A stretch of 41,108 nt of DNA from positions 1 through 41,108 of the forward strand of contig NZ_ATUY01000012.1 of NCBI RefSeq assembly GCF_000420445.1, read 5' to 3'. Within the stretch, counting starts at the first letter, position 1. Every line of letters starts with the position of its first letter. The stretch is from Actinotignum urinale DSM 15805 (GTDB lineage Bacteria > Actinomycetota > Actinomycetes > Actinomycetales > Actinomycetaceae). The notes under the pieces were generated by a model. That model was not told the origin of the DNA. It searched no databases and was given only the letters and a program-made list of their open reading frames with translations. A program made the translations under genes and the position numbers. This document shows positions 17,947 to 26,121 of the stretch, one piece after another.

Positions 17947-17981
17947 AAAATTCGTAATACACATGTTACAGTTGTTACATG
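17944..17981 (+). promoter_or_regulatory. relBE promoter and operator, partly inside a repeat
   Basis: TTTAAA (17944-17949), 17 bases, then TACAGT (17967-17972) and six bases to the ATG suggest a weak promoter for a leaderless message. CATGTTACAG and TTGTTACATG (17962-17981) form an imperfect 20-bp dyad that covers the -10 box and the start codon, a natural site for RelB autorepression. The -35 box starts in the last bases of the repeat. Confidence 0.5.
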
Positions 17982-18218
17982 AGTACTCAAGGAACAGTAG
18001 CGCTAAACCTACGCATAAACGCGGAAACCGGAAACCAGCTAGATCTTTTGGCGAAAAAAACCAACAGGTCTAAAAGCTTTTACGTCCGGGAACTCATCGA
18101 ACGCGGACTAGAACAACTCATGTGGGAAATGGACATTCTTCAAGAAGTAGAAGACGTTCGTACCGGAAAATCACGCACATATACCCTTGATGAAGTACGA
18201 GCGAAATATGCAGGCTAA
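17979..18218 (+). CDS. relB: RelB-family antitoxin
   Basis: A 79-residue protein. The N-terminal half is a ribbon-helix-helix DNA-binding domain (ALNLRINAETGNQLDLLAKKTNRSKSFYVRELIERGLEQL). The C-terminal tail, EDVRTGKSRTYTLDEVRAKY, is the part that wraps the toxin in this family. It should neutralise RelE and repress its own promoter. There is no Shine-Dalgarno site, which fits leaderless translation. It overlaps relE by 11 bases, so toxin synthesis is coupled. CRISPR-like repeats flank the module on both sides. Confidence 0.85.
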   Translation: MSTQGTVALNLRINAETGNQLDLLAKKTNRSKSFYVRELIERGLEQLMWEMDILQEVEDVRTGKSRTYTLDEVRAKYAG

Positions 18219-18492
18219 ATGGCGTGTCAAGTTGTCCAGCAAAGCAGAAAAACAGGTGCTGAAACTCGACAAAAAACCCTTTGACGCCATTATGAGCTAC
18301 CTAAAACAACTCGAGTTTATAGATAATCCCAGAAGCACTGGAAAAGCCCTACAAGGCAACCTCAAAGGCTTATGGCGCTACCGCGTGGGAAACTATCGAA
18401 TCATTTGCAACATACAAGACAAAGAATTAACCATCTACGCTGTAGACATCGACCACCGAAAAAACATCTACCGACACAAAGTTGGGAATTAG
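18208..18492 (+). CDS. relE: RelE-family toxin (mRNA interferase)
   Basis: A 94-residue RelE/ParE-fold protein that probably cleaves mRNA on the ribosome. It begins WRVKLSSKAEKQVLKLDKK. The conserved core GKALQGNLKGLWRYRVGNYRIIC supplies basic residues of the active site, and DIDHRKNIYR is the family's usual ending. The last residues HKVGN and the TAG stop are read from the start of the next 36-bp repeat (18481), so the frame runs into the repeat. ATG 18208 is chosen for its overlap with relB; TTG 18187 and ATG 18190 are alternatives. The catalytic core looks intact. Confidence 0.85.
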   Translation: MQAKWRVKLSSKAEKQVLKLDKKPFDAIMSYLKQLEFIDNPRSTGKALQGNLKGLWRYRVGNYRIICNIQDKELTIYAVDIDHRKNIYRHKVGN

Positions 18493-18580
18493 TTCAAATT
18501 CTTTCTGATAGACTTCCCTACTGCTTTGGGTAGCTCCCAAGTTAATTGGGAATTAGTTCAAATTCTTTCTGATAGACTTC
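18481..18580. CRISPR. CRISPR-like repeat-spacer-repeat, right of relBE
   Basis: Two 36-bp copies at 18481-18516 and 18545-18580 are identical except for the first base. They are separated by 28 nt. They match the two clear copies left of relBE in sequence and orientation, and the spacer length is the same. Together with them they look like one array split by the toxin-antitoxin module. Confidence 0.65.
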
Positions 18581-18607
18581 TGCGGCCGTAATATGTTCAC
18601 ACATTAA

Positions 18608-18700
18608 GGCGGGGATCGAATTCGCAGCCTTCGCCTTTGGCGGGAATCTAATTTACAATCTGCGCCCTTGGCTGGAAATAAACTTACAATCTGCGCCCCC
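18608..18700. repeat. Three 31-bp tandem copies of the tRNA-Arg 3' end
   Basis: Units at 18608-18638, 18639-18669 and 18670-18700 are decayed copies of the segment 18701-18725 that encodes the T arm of the adjacent tRNA-Arg (GGCGAGAATCGAACTCACAACCTGC). The period is exactly 31. The tRNA 3' end is a common integrase attachment site, so these may be scars of integration or of slippage. Confidence 0.8.
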
Positions 18701-18766
18701 GGCGAGAATCGAACTCACAACCTGCAGATTAGAAGTCTGTCGCTCTATCCGTTGAGCTACGGGGGC
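18694..18766 (-). tRNA. tRNA-Arg (anticodon UCU)
   Basis: The acceptor stem is GCCCCCG/CGGGGGC, with D arm GCTC-AACGGATA-GAGC, anticodon loop CTTCTAA and T arm GTGAG-TTCGATT-CTCGC. CCA is not encoded. The first anticodon-stem pair (27-43) is A-C, a small oddity. It reads AGA/AGG codons. It is flanked downstream by three decayed copies of its own 3' end. Confidence 0.93.
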
Positions 18767-18904
18767 TAAAAATGCAACTACACAAATATACCGTATTTTT
18801 CGTACACTGTGAATAAAAACTTCGTTGTGTAGTGCATCCATCGCGCCTTTCCAAAGTTCCCACCTCCATTACACCTCCCACCGTTGCGCAAAACGCGCCG
18901 ATGT

Positions 18905-18941
18905 ATGACATAACGTAATGAATAAGCGACAATAGTAATCG
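18905..18941 (+). promoter_or_regulatory. Promoter of the GTPase pair (leaderless)
   Basis: ATGACA (18905-18910), 17 bases, GACAAT (18928-18933), seven bases, then the GTG start codon. There is no Shine-Dalgarno site. The spacing puts transcription start at the start codon. Confidence 0.55.
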
Positions 18942-20485
18942 TGGAAGATAAGCGAAACCTCTCAACACTCATCGAAAGAACCATTGAGGCTCTCGAAAAC
19001 GCCCGCATGCCCCTCAATATCCCCGGCGCACAAAACATTAACGCCCAAGCCCAGCAGCTTATTACCCAATTAAAAAACCGCGTTCTTCCACGTTTACGCA
19101 ACCCAGAAGTCCCCGCTATCGTCGTCCTTGGGGGGTCTTCGGGAGCAGGGAAATCCACGCTTTTTAATTCTTTTGTGGGGCAGGAGATTTCCCCCGCATC
19201 CGTTCTTCGCCCAACAACTCGAACACCCGTTATTGCCATGCATCCCGACGATGTCGCGCACATGGCCGGGCACGCAGTTCTTGAATTAGGCGACGTCCAC
19301 GTTCTCGATTCGGCTATCCCGGGGGTCGTTCTTGTGGATGCACCCGATTTGGATTCCGTGGATGAAGAGAATCGCGCATTGTCCCGTACGTTGCTGGATT
19401 GCGCGGATTTGTGGTTATTTGTGACGACGGCGAACCGCTACGGAGACGCTATAGCGTGGAGTGTTGTGCTCGATGCGTATAACCGGGGCTTAACTGTTGC
19501 GATTGTTTTGAACCGTGTGCGCGATAGTGCGCTGGAAACTGTGCGTCGCGATCTTGTGCAGAGAATGGGGCAGGAAGGAATGAAGGATGCCCCGCTTCTT
19601 GTTGTTTCGGATAATGGCCCAACCGAGGGTCTGTTGCCGGCTGATATTATCCGTGAACCCTACGGCTGGCTCTGTTCAATTTCGAATTCGCATTTTGGGC
19701 ACGCCCTGATTCAGCGGTCGAACTCGCTCATGATGCCTCGTTTGGCAACACACCTTGAGATTATTAGCCAGGCTGTGGATATGCAGGCATCTGCCGTCGA
19801 ACAATTGAAAAAAATTGTTCACGATATTTCTGAGCAAACGTTGGCGAAACTTCAGGAACATGCCGAGCAGGGAGGGTACGGGAGCGGTGCGCCCACAACC
19901 ACGTGGTTGTCGGTGGCGAGTTCTGGCGGGCCGCTGGCGGATATACAGCCGGCGAAATCCGCGAAATTCCGCCGTAGGGGCGGGCTTGCTAGGCGTGATA
20001 CCTCCGCAACTCTTGTTTTTGATTCGGTTCGTGCAGCGATTCACCTGGCCCTCACTCAGGCGCTCGAACTTCTTGTGCAAGAAATTTACCAGGCGTGGAC
20101 AACACAAGATGTGAATGTCCCGGAGTTGGCCTCGCGCGCTCGGGACGCCGTTAATGTTGAGGAAATTTCGCACGAAGCGTTACGTGCGTGGATGGGCGAC
20201 ATTAAAACACTTGTTGCGAATAAGGACGGCAAGGGTTGGTTTGGTGCGGCGGGAATGGCGTCCGTTTTAGGTGCTGGCGCGGGAGGCGTTGCGGGCGCCG
20301 TGAAAATTGCGGTGGCTTTGTGCTCGGATGCGGCGCTGGAAATGGCTCGAAGCAATCTTGCGCAACGATGCGCAGAGGCGTGTGGTCGTGTTGTGGATAC
20401 GTATTGTGAACAATTGGTAGATGTGCCGCTCGGGAGCGGGCGAACCTTGCGGTTGCGCGCCGTTGATTTTAAAGATCGGTTTTAG
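18941..20485 (+). CDS. Dynamin-like GTPase (first of a pair)
   Basis: A 514-residue P-loop GTPase. G1 is GSSGAGKST (residues ~65-73), and a G3-like segment is VDAPDLDSVDEENR. G4 is degenerate: LNRVRDS in place of NKxD. A Gly/Ala-rich, membrane-prone helix lies near residues 430-455 (FGAAGMASVLGAGAGGVAG), the kind of element that lets bacterial dynamins act on membranes. Actinobacteria often carry two such genes side by side; the second follows after 8 bases. The pair is usually called GTPase domain-containing, and the cellular role is not established. The start is GTG, with the promoter immediately upstream. Confidence 0.75.
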   Translation: MEDKRNLSTLIERTIEALENARMPLNIPGAQNINAQAQQLITQLKNRVLPRLRNPEVPAIVVLGGSSGAGKSTLFNSFVGQEISPASVLRPTTRTPVIAMHPDDVAHMAGHAVLELGDVHVLDSAIPGVVLVDAPDLDSVDEENRALSRTLLDCADLWLFVTTANRYGDAIAWSVVLDAYNRGLTVAIVLNRVRDSALETVRRDLVQRMGQEGMKDAPLLVVSDNGPTEGLLPADIIREPYGWLCSISNSHFGHALIQRSNSLMMPRLATHLEIISQAVDMQASAVEQLKKIVHDISEQTLAKLQEHAEQGGYGSGAPTTTWLSVASSGGPLADIQPAKSAKFRRRGGLARRDTSATLVFDSVRAAIHLALTQALELLVQEIYQAWTTQDVNVPELASRARDAVNVEEISHEALRAWMGDIKTLVANKDGKGWFGAAGMASVLGAGAGGVAGAVKIAVALCSDAALEMARSNLAQRCAEACGRVVDTYCEQLVDVPLGSGRTLRLRAVDFKDRF

Positions 20486-20493
20486 GTGGAAAG

Positions 20494-22206
20494 ATGAAAG
20501 AACAGCGAGGGAAACGTGCGTGGCGTAGGGTGCGCCGTGTTGCTGAGGATTCTCACACAATGGACGACGAAAAACGTCACGTGTCGGATCGACGTGCGGT
20601 TGATGGTGAAAGTGTCGCCGACGGGCGCGAAACTGGTGTTCATGAAGCGGGTGGTAACGAAACTGGCGACGCTCGTGAAACTGACGTTGCTCACGAAACA
20701 GGCGAGAAGAACGAGCCGTCCGTCGTAACTCCGAAAAAAGCGAGCAACCCAACCGCTTGGAACGAAGAAGAGGTCGCGTCGTTCTTAACGACATTGGACA
20801 AACATTCCGAGCATTTCAGCCCCTACATTCTGGATCGTGCCACAAAAGATGTAGAAAAACTTCGCGAACGCGCCCAAGCGGGGAGCGGCTACACGGTTGT
20901 GGCACTCGTAGGTGGCACGGGTTCTGGAAAATCCTCGTTATTTAACAAGATTGTGGGCTGGAATTTCGCTCAGGTGGGCGATATTCGACCAACAAGTATG
21001 GAGGTAAGCGCGTGCGTGTGGGACGAGGGCGCCAAAGAGGTCCTGCGCACAATGGGTATTTCTACGCGGAATACCGTTATCGCGGATACTATCCTGCGCA
21101 CGGTTGATTACGACGTGAACCACACTATTCTGTTGGATCTTCCCGATCACGATTCGATTGCTTTTGAAAATAGTCTTTTGGTGGATTCGATTTTGCCGCA
21201 GGTGGATGTTTTGGTGTGGGTGTTCGATCCGCAAAAATACGCCGATGATTTGATTCACTCCAGCTATATTGAAAACATGAAAACTCGTAAGAATCGCATG
21301 GTTGCGGTTCTGAACCAAATCGATACGCTTCCCGAATCCAGTGTCGATTTGGTGGCGGAAGATGTTCATAAGTTGCTGGTCGCCGACGGCATTGGGGACA
21401 TTCCCGTACTGAAAGTCTCCGCCTTAACCGAGGAGGGGCTACCACAGTTGTGGGAGTATCTTGAAAGCGCGGGACGCAAAGAAGATAGCGCATCGGTGAC
21501 GGCCACGTTGGAGTTGAAAGATATCAAACGGGGCGTGGGGCATGCCTATTCGCAACCAGCACAGGATATTTCTGCCGACTATGTTCAGCAAATTTCGGAA
21601 GAACTGTATGATGCAGCGGGTGTGCCGGCAGTTGCCGAGGCGCTTGTTGAAGGCGGTTCGGCCTCCAAAGTTCTCCCTAAACCTCAGCCACCGGCGATTT
21701 CTGTAACGACGGCTTTGCGCTCTGCGTGGGTTGTGAAAGCTGGGCGCGGGATGCCCGATTCGTGGGTGAAAGGCGTTGACGATGCTATTCCCAGTCCCGA
21801 AATTTTACGACGGGAGACGGGTAAAGCCCTGGCAAAGGTTGATATTCCGCGGGTTTCTGACACGGGTAGCTTTGCTGTTCTTTTGATTTTTGTGTGTGTT
21901 GCGTGCGTGCTCTGTGCTCTGCCTTTCTTCGTTAGTCTCCAGATGCAATGGCTGTTCTGGATGGTGGGCTGTGCGATGCTGTTGTGTGGCGGTCTCTGGG
22001 CGCGTGCGTTACGTGTGCGCGCTAGACGTACGGCACGTGTTGCATACATCCAATCCGCACGCGACGCTGTCAATCATGTTGTTACGGAAAATCTTCTTGT
22101 TCCAGTACAAAAAATCCAGGGCGACTATATGAACGTTCGTCACGAGTTGCTTGGGGATAAAAGTTATCCACAAGATGGTGAGGTTTCTGCGTTATCCACA
22201 GATTGA
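20494..22206 (+). CDS. YfjP-like membrane GTPase (second of a pair)
   Basis: A 570-residue GTPase with G1 GGTGSGKSS (residues ~140-148), G3 LLDLPDHDS and G4 LNQID, all well kept. Two C-terminal membrane helices (residues ~458-480 and 486-505) anchor it. The N-terminal ~80 residues are low complexity, with 18-24-bp DNA repeats encoding RETG/NETG/HETG units. ATG 20494 follows the first GTPase by 8 bases, with GGTGGAAAG upstream, so both are one transcription unit. By analogy with paired dynamins, the two may form a heteromeric membrane-remodelling complex. That is inference. Confidence 0.78.
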   Translation: MKEQRGKRAWRRVRRVAEDSHTMDDEKRHVSDRRAVDGESVADGRETGVHEAGGNETGDARETDVAHETGEKNEPSVVTPKKASNPTAWNEEEVASFLTTLDKHSEHFSPYILDRATKDVEKLRERAQAGSGYTVVALVGGTGSGKSSLFNKIVGWNFAQVGDIRPTSMEVSACVWDEGAKEVLRTMGISTRNTVIADTILRTVDYDVNHTILLDLPDHDSIAFENSLLVDSILPQVDVLVWVFDPQKYADDLIHSSYIENMKTRKNRMVAVLNQIDTLPESSVDLVAEDVHKLLVADGIGDIPVLKVSALTEEGLPQLWEYLESAGRKEDSASVTATLELKDIKRGVGHAYSQPAQDISADYVQQISEELYDAAGVPAVAEALVEGGSASKVLPKPQPPAISVTTALRSAWVVKAGRGMPDSWVKGVDDAIPSPEILRRETGKALAKVDIPRVSDTGSFAVLLIFVCVACVLCALPFFVSLQMQWLFWMVGCAMLLCGGLWARALRVRARRTARVAYIQSARDAVNHVVTENLLVPVQKIQGDYMNVRHELLGDKSYPQDGEVSALSTD

Positions 22207-22289
22207 GGGACGACGGAAACACGGAACTCATTCGTCGTGCATCCTAAAGATATGCCTTGTAAGCAAGAAACAGAGCGAAAGGATGCGCA

Positions 22290-22919
22290 ATGGCAAACGA
22301 TACAATCGTAACAATTCGGGGTTTTGCTGGGTCGGCGGTAACGCTGTATAACAATAAGGACGGGAGCCGGACGGCAACCGTGAACGTTGGGGTGACTTCC
22401 TCATATTTTTCCCCGACGTCGCAAAGTTACGAAGAAGGGCAAACCGTGTGGTATTCCCTGCGGGCACGGGGCAGTTTGGCGACGAATATGGCAGCGAGCG
22501 TAAAAACGGGAACTCCGCTGTTGGCGCGCGGGAAACTGACGGAGCGCACCTGGGTGGGGGATAACGGGCAAACAAATACGCGACTAACGCTTGCCGTTGA
22601 TTCTGTGGGAATCGATCTCAACACCGGGGAAGCGCATTTTGTGCGGGTGAAGCAACCGAAGGTTGCGAGTGATGGCGCTACTGTTTCCGGTGGCGTGGCT
22701 GGTTCTGGCGCAGGTACTGGTTCTGGCGGTGCTGGGAATGGTGAATCGAAATCGGCTGGTGTGTTTGAAGCCGGGAAGGCCGGTGGGAGCTCGGGCGCAG
22801 GCAGTGCGATGAGTTCGCAAGCCGCAGCGGAGGAAGGTGGAGATCAGCCCCCTTTTGACGGTAACGCTGTGGTTTGCCGCAACGAATGGGAACACTTTGA
22901 CGATAAGGTTCCCGCGTGA
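22290..22919 (+). CDS. ssb: Single-stranded DNA-binding protein, variant
   Basis: A 209-residue protein with an N-terminal OB fold typical of SSB (TIRGFAGSAVTLYNNKDGSRTATVNVGVT, GTPLLARGKLTERTW, TRLTLAVDSVGIDL). A Gly/Ser/Ala-rich linker follows (residues ~130-185). The end, EWEHFDDKVPA, lacks the acidic DDDIPF-type tip that housekeeping SSBs use to bind partner proteins. It is therefore probably the second, accessory SSB that many actinobacteria have. The start is ATG 22290 with AAAGGA upstream. It follows the GTPase pair by 83 bases in the same orientation. Confidence 0.8.
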   Translation: MANDTIVTIRGFAGSAVTLYNNKDGSRTATVNVGVTSSYFSPTSQSYEEGQTVWYSLRARGSLATNMAASVKTGTPLLARGKLTERTWVGDNGQTNTRLTLAVDSVGIDLNTGEAHFVRVKQPKVASDGATVSGGVAGSGAGTGSGGAGNGESKSAGVFEAGKAGGSSGAGSAMSSQAAAEEGGDQPPFDGNAVVCRNEWEHFDDKVPA

Positions 22920-22984
22920 TTGGGTTGTGATTCCCGATAATGCACATACGTTCATGGTGTGGCTACGCATGTGACTATAATGCG

Positions 22985-23074
22985 TGTGTGGTTACGTCGC
23001 GCATGTGGTTACGCTGTGGAGGCGGAAATGTGTGTGGTTACGTCGTGCATATGGTTACACTGCGCAAGCGGAAA
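22985..23074. repeat. 46-bp tandem repeat before ettA
   Basis: Two 44-bp blocks at 22985-23028 and 23031-23074 share TGTGTGGTTACGTCG, CAT, TGGTTAC and GCGGAAA, with period 46. A degenerate copy may lie just before them (near 22955). It fills most of the 282-bp gap between ssb and ettA; the rest holds no reading frame. Confidence 0.8.
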
Positions 23075-23201
23075 CACGTGAAGATGTGAGGTTATTTTCT
23101 CAACTGACAATACGTGCCCAACCAGGTAGGATTAGTTAGGTTGGCAAGCGGAAAACCGCTATAAAGCGCCGTAAACGATAATTTTAAGGCGGGATAAATA
23201 A

Positions 23202-24881
23202 GTGGCTGAATTCATTTATCAAATGATCCATGCGTCCAAGCGCGTGGGGGATAAAACAATTCTCGATGACGTTACCATGGCGTTCTTCCCGGGGGCGAAA
23301 ATCGGTATGGTTGGCCCCAACGGTGCCGGTAAGTCCACGATTTTGAAAATCATGGCGGGCTTGGATGAAGCATCGAATGGTGAAGCACGGTTGAGTCCGG
23401 GATATACGGTGGGTATTCTCCTGCAGGAACCACCTCTCGATGAGGATAAAACCGTATTGGAAAACGTTCAACTTGGACGTAAGGACATGATTGACAAACT
23501 TCACCGTTTCAACCAAATCGGTGAAGAAATGGCTGATCCAGATGCCGATTTCGATAAACTCATGGACGAAATGGGTAAACTCCAAACCGAAATTGATGCG
23601 GCTAATGCGTGGGATTTGGATTCCCAGCTTGGGCAAGCAATGGAAGCTTTGCGTTGCCCTCCCGGAGACATGCCCGTGAATGTTCTTTCCGGTGGGGAAC
23701 GCCGCCGTGTTGCACTGTGCCGTCTCCTTTTGGAAGCACCAGATTTGCTTCTTCTCGACGAACCTACGAACCACCTGGATGCAGAATCCGTGTTGTGGCT
23801 CGAAAAGCATCTGCAAAGTTACGAAGGTGCCGTTATTGCGGTCACCCACGATCGTTACTTCCTGGATAACATGGCGCAGTGGATTGCTGAAGTTGATCGC
23901 GGGCGCCTGTACCCCTATGAAGGCAACTACTCGACCTATTTGGAAACCAAAAAGGATCGTTTGGAAGTTCAGGGTAAGAAAGACGCTAAACTAGCAAAGC
24001 GCCTGAAGGAAGAACTCGAATGGGTTCGCTCCTCAGCAAAAGGACGTCAGGCGAAATCCAAGGCGCGTTTGGAACGCTACGAAGAAATGGCGGCAGAAGC
24101 CGAACGTACCCGTAAGCTTGATTTTGAAGAAATCCAGATTCCACCCGGGCCTCGCCTTGGAAACCTTGTCCTTGAAGGTAAAAACATCAAGAAAGGTTTT
24201 GGGGAGCGTGTTCTTATCGACAACCTTTCCTTCTCCTTGCCACGCAACGGCATTGTGGGAATCATCGGGCCTAACGGTGTTGGTAAATCAACCCTGTTCA
24301 AAACAATTGTTGGTATGGAAAAACTCGACGGTGGCGAACTGAAAATCGGTGAAACCGTAAAAATTTCCTATGTTGATCAGAACCGTGAAGGTATTGATCC
24401 AGAAATGCCGTTGTGGGAAGTTGTTTCTGACGGTTTAGATTACATTCAGGTTGGAAACGTCGAAATGCCGTCGCGTGCCTATGTTTCCGCATTCGGCTTC
24501 AAAGGCCCAGATCAGCAGAAGAAAGCCGGTATTCTTTCCGGTGGTGAACGCAACCGTTTGAATCTCGCTTTAACACTCAAGCAGGGCGGAAACCTTCTTC
24601 TTCTCGACGAACCGACCAACGATTTGGACGTCGAAACCCTCGGATCTTTGGAAAACGCTCTCCTGCAATTCCCAGGTTGTGCGGTGGTTATTACACACGA
24701 TCGCTGGTTCCTTGATCGAGTCGCCACCCATATTCTTGCCTGGGAAGGCACGGAAGAAGATCCATCACAATGGTACTGGTATGAAGGAAACTTCGAAGGC
24801 TACGAAAAGAACAAGGCGGAACGCCTAGGTGAAGCAGCATTGACGCCCGGCGCGGGCGCTCATCGACGCCTCACCCGATAG
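23202..24881 (+). CDS. ettA: Energy-dependent translational throttle protein EttA (ABC-F)
   Basis: A 559-residue ABC-F protein with two ATPase domains and no membrane part. It binds the ribosomal E site and gates entry into elongation according to the ATP/ADP ratio. Domain 1 has GPNGAGKST, LSGGERRRVALCRLLLE and LLLLDEPTNHLD. The arm/linker KLAKRLKEELEWVRSSAKGRQAKSKARLERYEEM, diagnostic of EttA, follows. Domain 2 has GPNGVGKST, LSGGERNRLNLALTLK and LLLLDEPTNDLD. The length is normal. The start is GTG 23202 with an AAGG-type site upstream. It is monocistronic. Confidence 0.96.
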   Translation: MAEFIYQMIHASKRVGDKTILDDVTMAFFPGAKIGMVGPNGAGKSTILKIMAGLDEASNGEARLSPGYTVGILLQEPPLDEDKTVLENVQLGRKDMIDKLHRFNQIGEEMADPDADFDKLMDEMGKLQTEIDAANAWDLDSQLGQAMEALRCPPGDMPVNVLSGGERRRVALCRLLLEAPDLLLLDEPTNHLDAESVLWLEKHLQSYEGAVIAVTHDRYFLDNMAQWIAEVDRGRLYPYEGNYSTYLETKKDRLEVQGKKDAKLAKRLKEELEWVRSSAKGRQAKSKARLERYEEMAAEAERTRKLDFEEIQIPPGPRLGNLVLEGKNIKKGFGERVLIDNLSFSLPRNGIVGIIGPNGVGKSTLFKTIVGMEKLDGGELKIGETVKISYVDQNREGIDPEMPLWEVVSDGLDYIQVGNVEMPSRAYVSAFGFKGPDQQKKAGILSGGERNRLNLALTLKQGGNLLLLDEPTNDLDVETLGSLENALLQFPGCAVVITHDRWFLDRVATHILAWEGTEEDPSQWYWYEGNFEGYEKNKAERLGEAALTPGAGAHRRLTR

Positions 24882-24906
24882 GAATTAACCTAATCCGGAA
24901 TTATCT

Positions 24907-24969
24907 CACGCTTATGCCGGTATCTCGAACGAATAGCTACATGGGTTCCGAGATACCGGCATAAGCGTG
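24907..24969. terminator. 21-bp perfect inverted repeat between ettA and tesB
   Basis: The arm 24907-24927 (begins CACGCTTATG) is perfectly complementary to 24949-24969, with a 21-nt loop. It lies between convergent genes, so it may stop transcription in both directions, though neither side has a T-run. It is unusually long and perfect for a terminator. Confidence 0.65.
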
Positions 24970-25012
24970 TTCCGAAGGCAATAATCTCATGTGAGCGTGA
25001 TAAACGGCTTTC

Positions 25013-25948
25013 TTATTCTGTGGGTACGGAACTTGACAGGTGCTTAAAACGAACCATGCCTTCCTGGTTCATCGTCGCAATATGTTTGCCATTTTGGAAG
25101 AAGGATGCGGTACATAGAGCGCGCCCGTTTTGTGCTGAAAGGCAGGTCATATCTGCAAGAATCCAGTCGGACATATCGAAATTACGATGCCACCAAATTT
25201 CATGATCCAAGGTTGCCACGCTAATATTACGACTCATCCAATGCAAACCCATCGCACGCATCGCCGGTTCTAACATGAACTGGTCGGCAGAATACCCAAG
25301 AACCGCACGCTGAACTGTTCGCGAGGTTCCCTCCGGCATTGCTGAACGGCTTTTAAGCCATAAATATTGATGTGGCCTACGCACAGGATCGGGTTTTGTA
25401 TAAATATCACCCTCAACCCACCGCATATCAATCGCGTTAGTTGAGGACATATTTTTTGCCCACCAGTGATCCATCGACGCAAAATAATCAACAGATGAAC
25501 GCAAATTATCTGGACCCGTCACCTCAGGCTGAGTGAGCCCCAAGCTCACGCTAGGTTGGCGGAGCTGGAAAGAAATACGTGCCGAAAAAATAACGTTGTC
25601 GTCCTGAATGGCGTGAACGGTGCGCGTGGAGAAAGAATGGCCGTCATTCGTTTGTTCGACATGGAAAAGCAGGGGAGCGTCAAGGCGTCCCGGCCTCAAA
25701 AAAGCTGCCGTCATGGAATGGCAAAGCCGTTCATCGTCGTCGATATCCAAGGTGCGCTTCACGTGATCAGCGGCGGCAACAGTTGCCTGCCCAAAAACTT
25801 GACCCCCATAAACTCGCCCCGTGACTTGAACAAGATTATCTCCGCGGTACAACCCGGGCTGAATTCTTTCAAGGCGTAGGTTATTGAGAATCGATGCCAG
25901 CGGTTCCGTGTACGTTTTAGGAATATCTACGCGATTAGTTGAATCCAT
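25013..25948 (-). CDS. tesB: Acyl-CoA thioesterase II TesB
   Basis: A 311-residue double-hotdog thioesterase that hydrolyses fatty acyl-CoA. The first hotdog covers residues ~15-120 (RGDNLVQVTGRVYGGQVFGQA, AAFLRPGRLDAPLLFHVE). The second ends with LDHEIWWHRNFDMSDWILADM, which carries the catalytic Asp of the Asp-Thr-Gln triad, and with NGRALCTASFFQNGKHIATMNQEG, which carries the Gln. The length is close to other TesB proteins (~285-300). The start is ATG 25948, with AAAGGGG seven bases upstream on its strand. It is monocistronic and convergent with ettA. Confidence 0.93.
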   Translation of the reverse strand: MDSTNRVDIPKTYTEPLASILNNLRLERIQPGLYRGDNLVQVTGRVYGGQVFGQATVAAADHVKRTLDIDDDERLCHSMTAAFLRPGRLDAPLLFHVEQTNDGHSFSTRTVHAIQDDNVIFSARISFQLRQPSVSLGLTQPEVTGPDNLRSSVDYFASMDHWWAKNMSSTNAIDMRWVEGDIYTKPDPVRRPHQYLWLKSRSAMPEGTSRTVQRAVLGYSADQFMLEPAMRAMGLHWMSRNISVATLDHEIWWHRNFDMSDWILADMTCLSAQNGRALCTASFFQNGKHIATMNQEGMVRFKHLSSSVPTE

Positions 25949-26121
25949 TGTTGCCCCTTTGCAAGTAGCTATCTTCTCTCTATTGTAGTCGAGTGCTCAG
26001 AAGTGTACATATTTGCCAAAACAAATGTGTGTTTGTGGTGGTCGTCGATGAAAGAAAAGTTCTCAGGCGGCAAAAAAGAAAAAATGGCGATGACAAAAAG
26101 TAAAAAACGCGCCTACTGTCA

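Noticed and set aside
18187-18207. Longer relE from TTG 18187 or ATG 18190
   Set aside because: It would add residues read from the end of relB in another frame; the family starts close to ATG 18208.
17727-18580. Fully functional CRISPR-Cas locus
   Set aside because: There is no cas gene in the window, repeats on the left are degenerate, and only two clean spacers are visible.
18608-18700. Additional tRNA genes beside tRNA-Arg
   Set aside because: Each unit holds only the T-arm/acceptor end; no D arm or anticodon arm is present.
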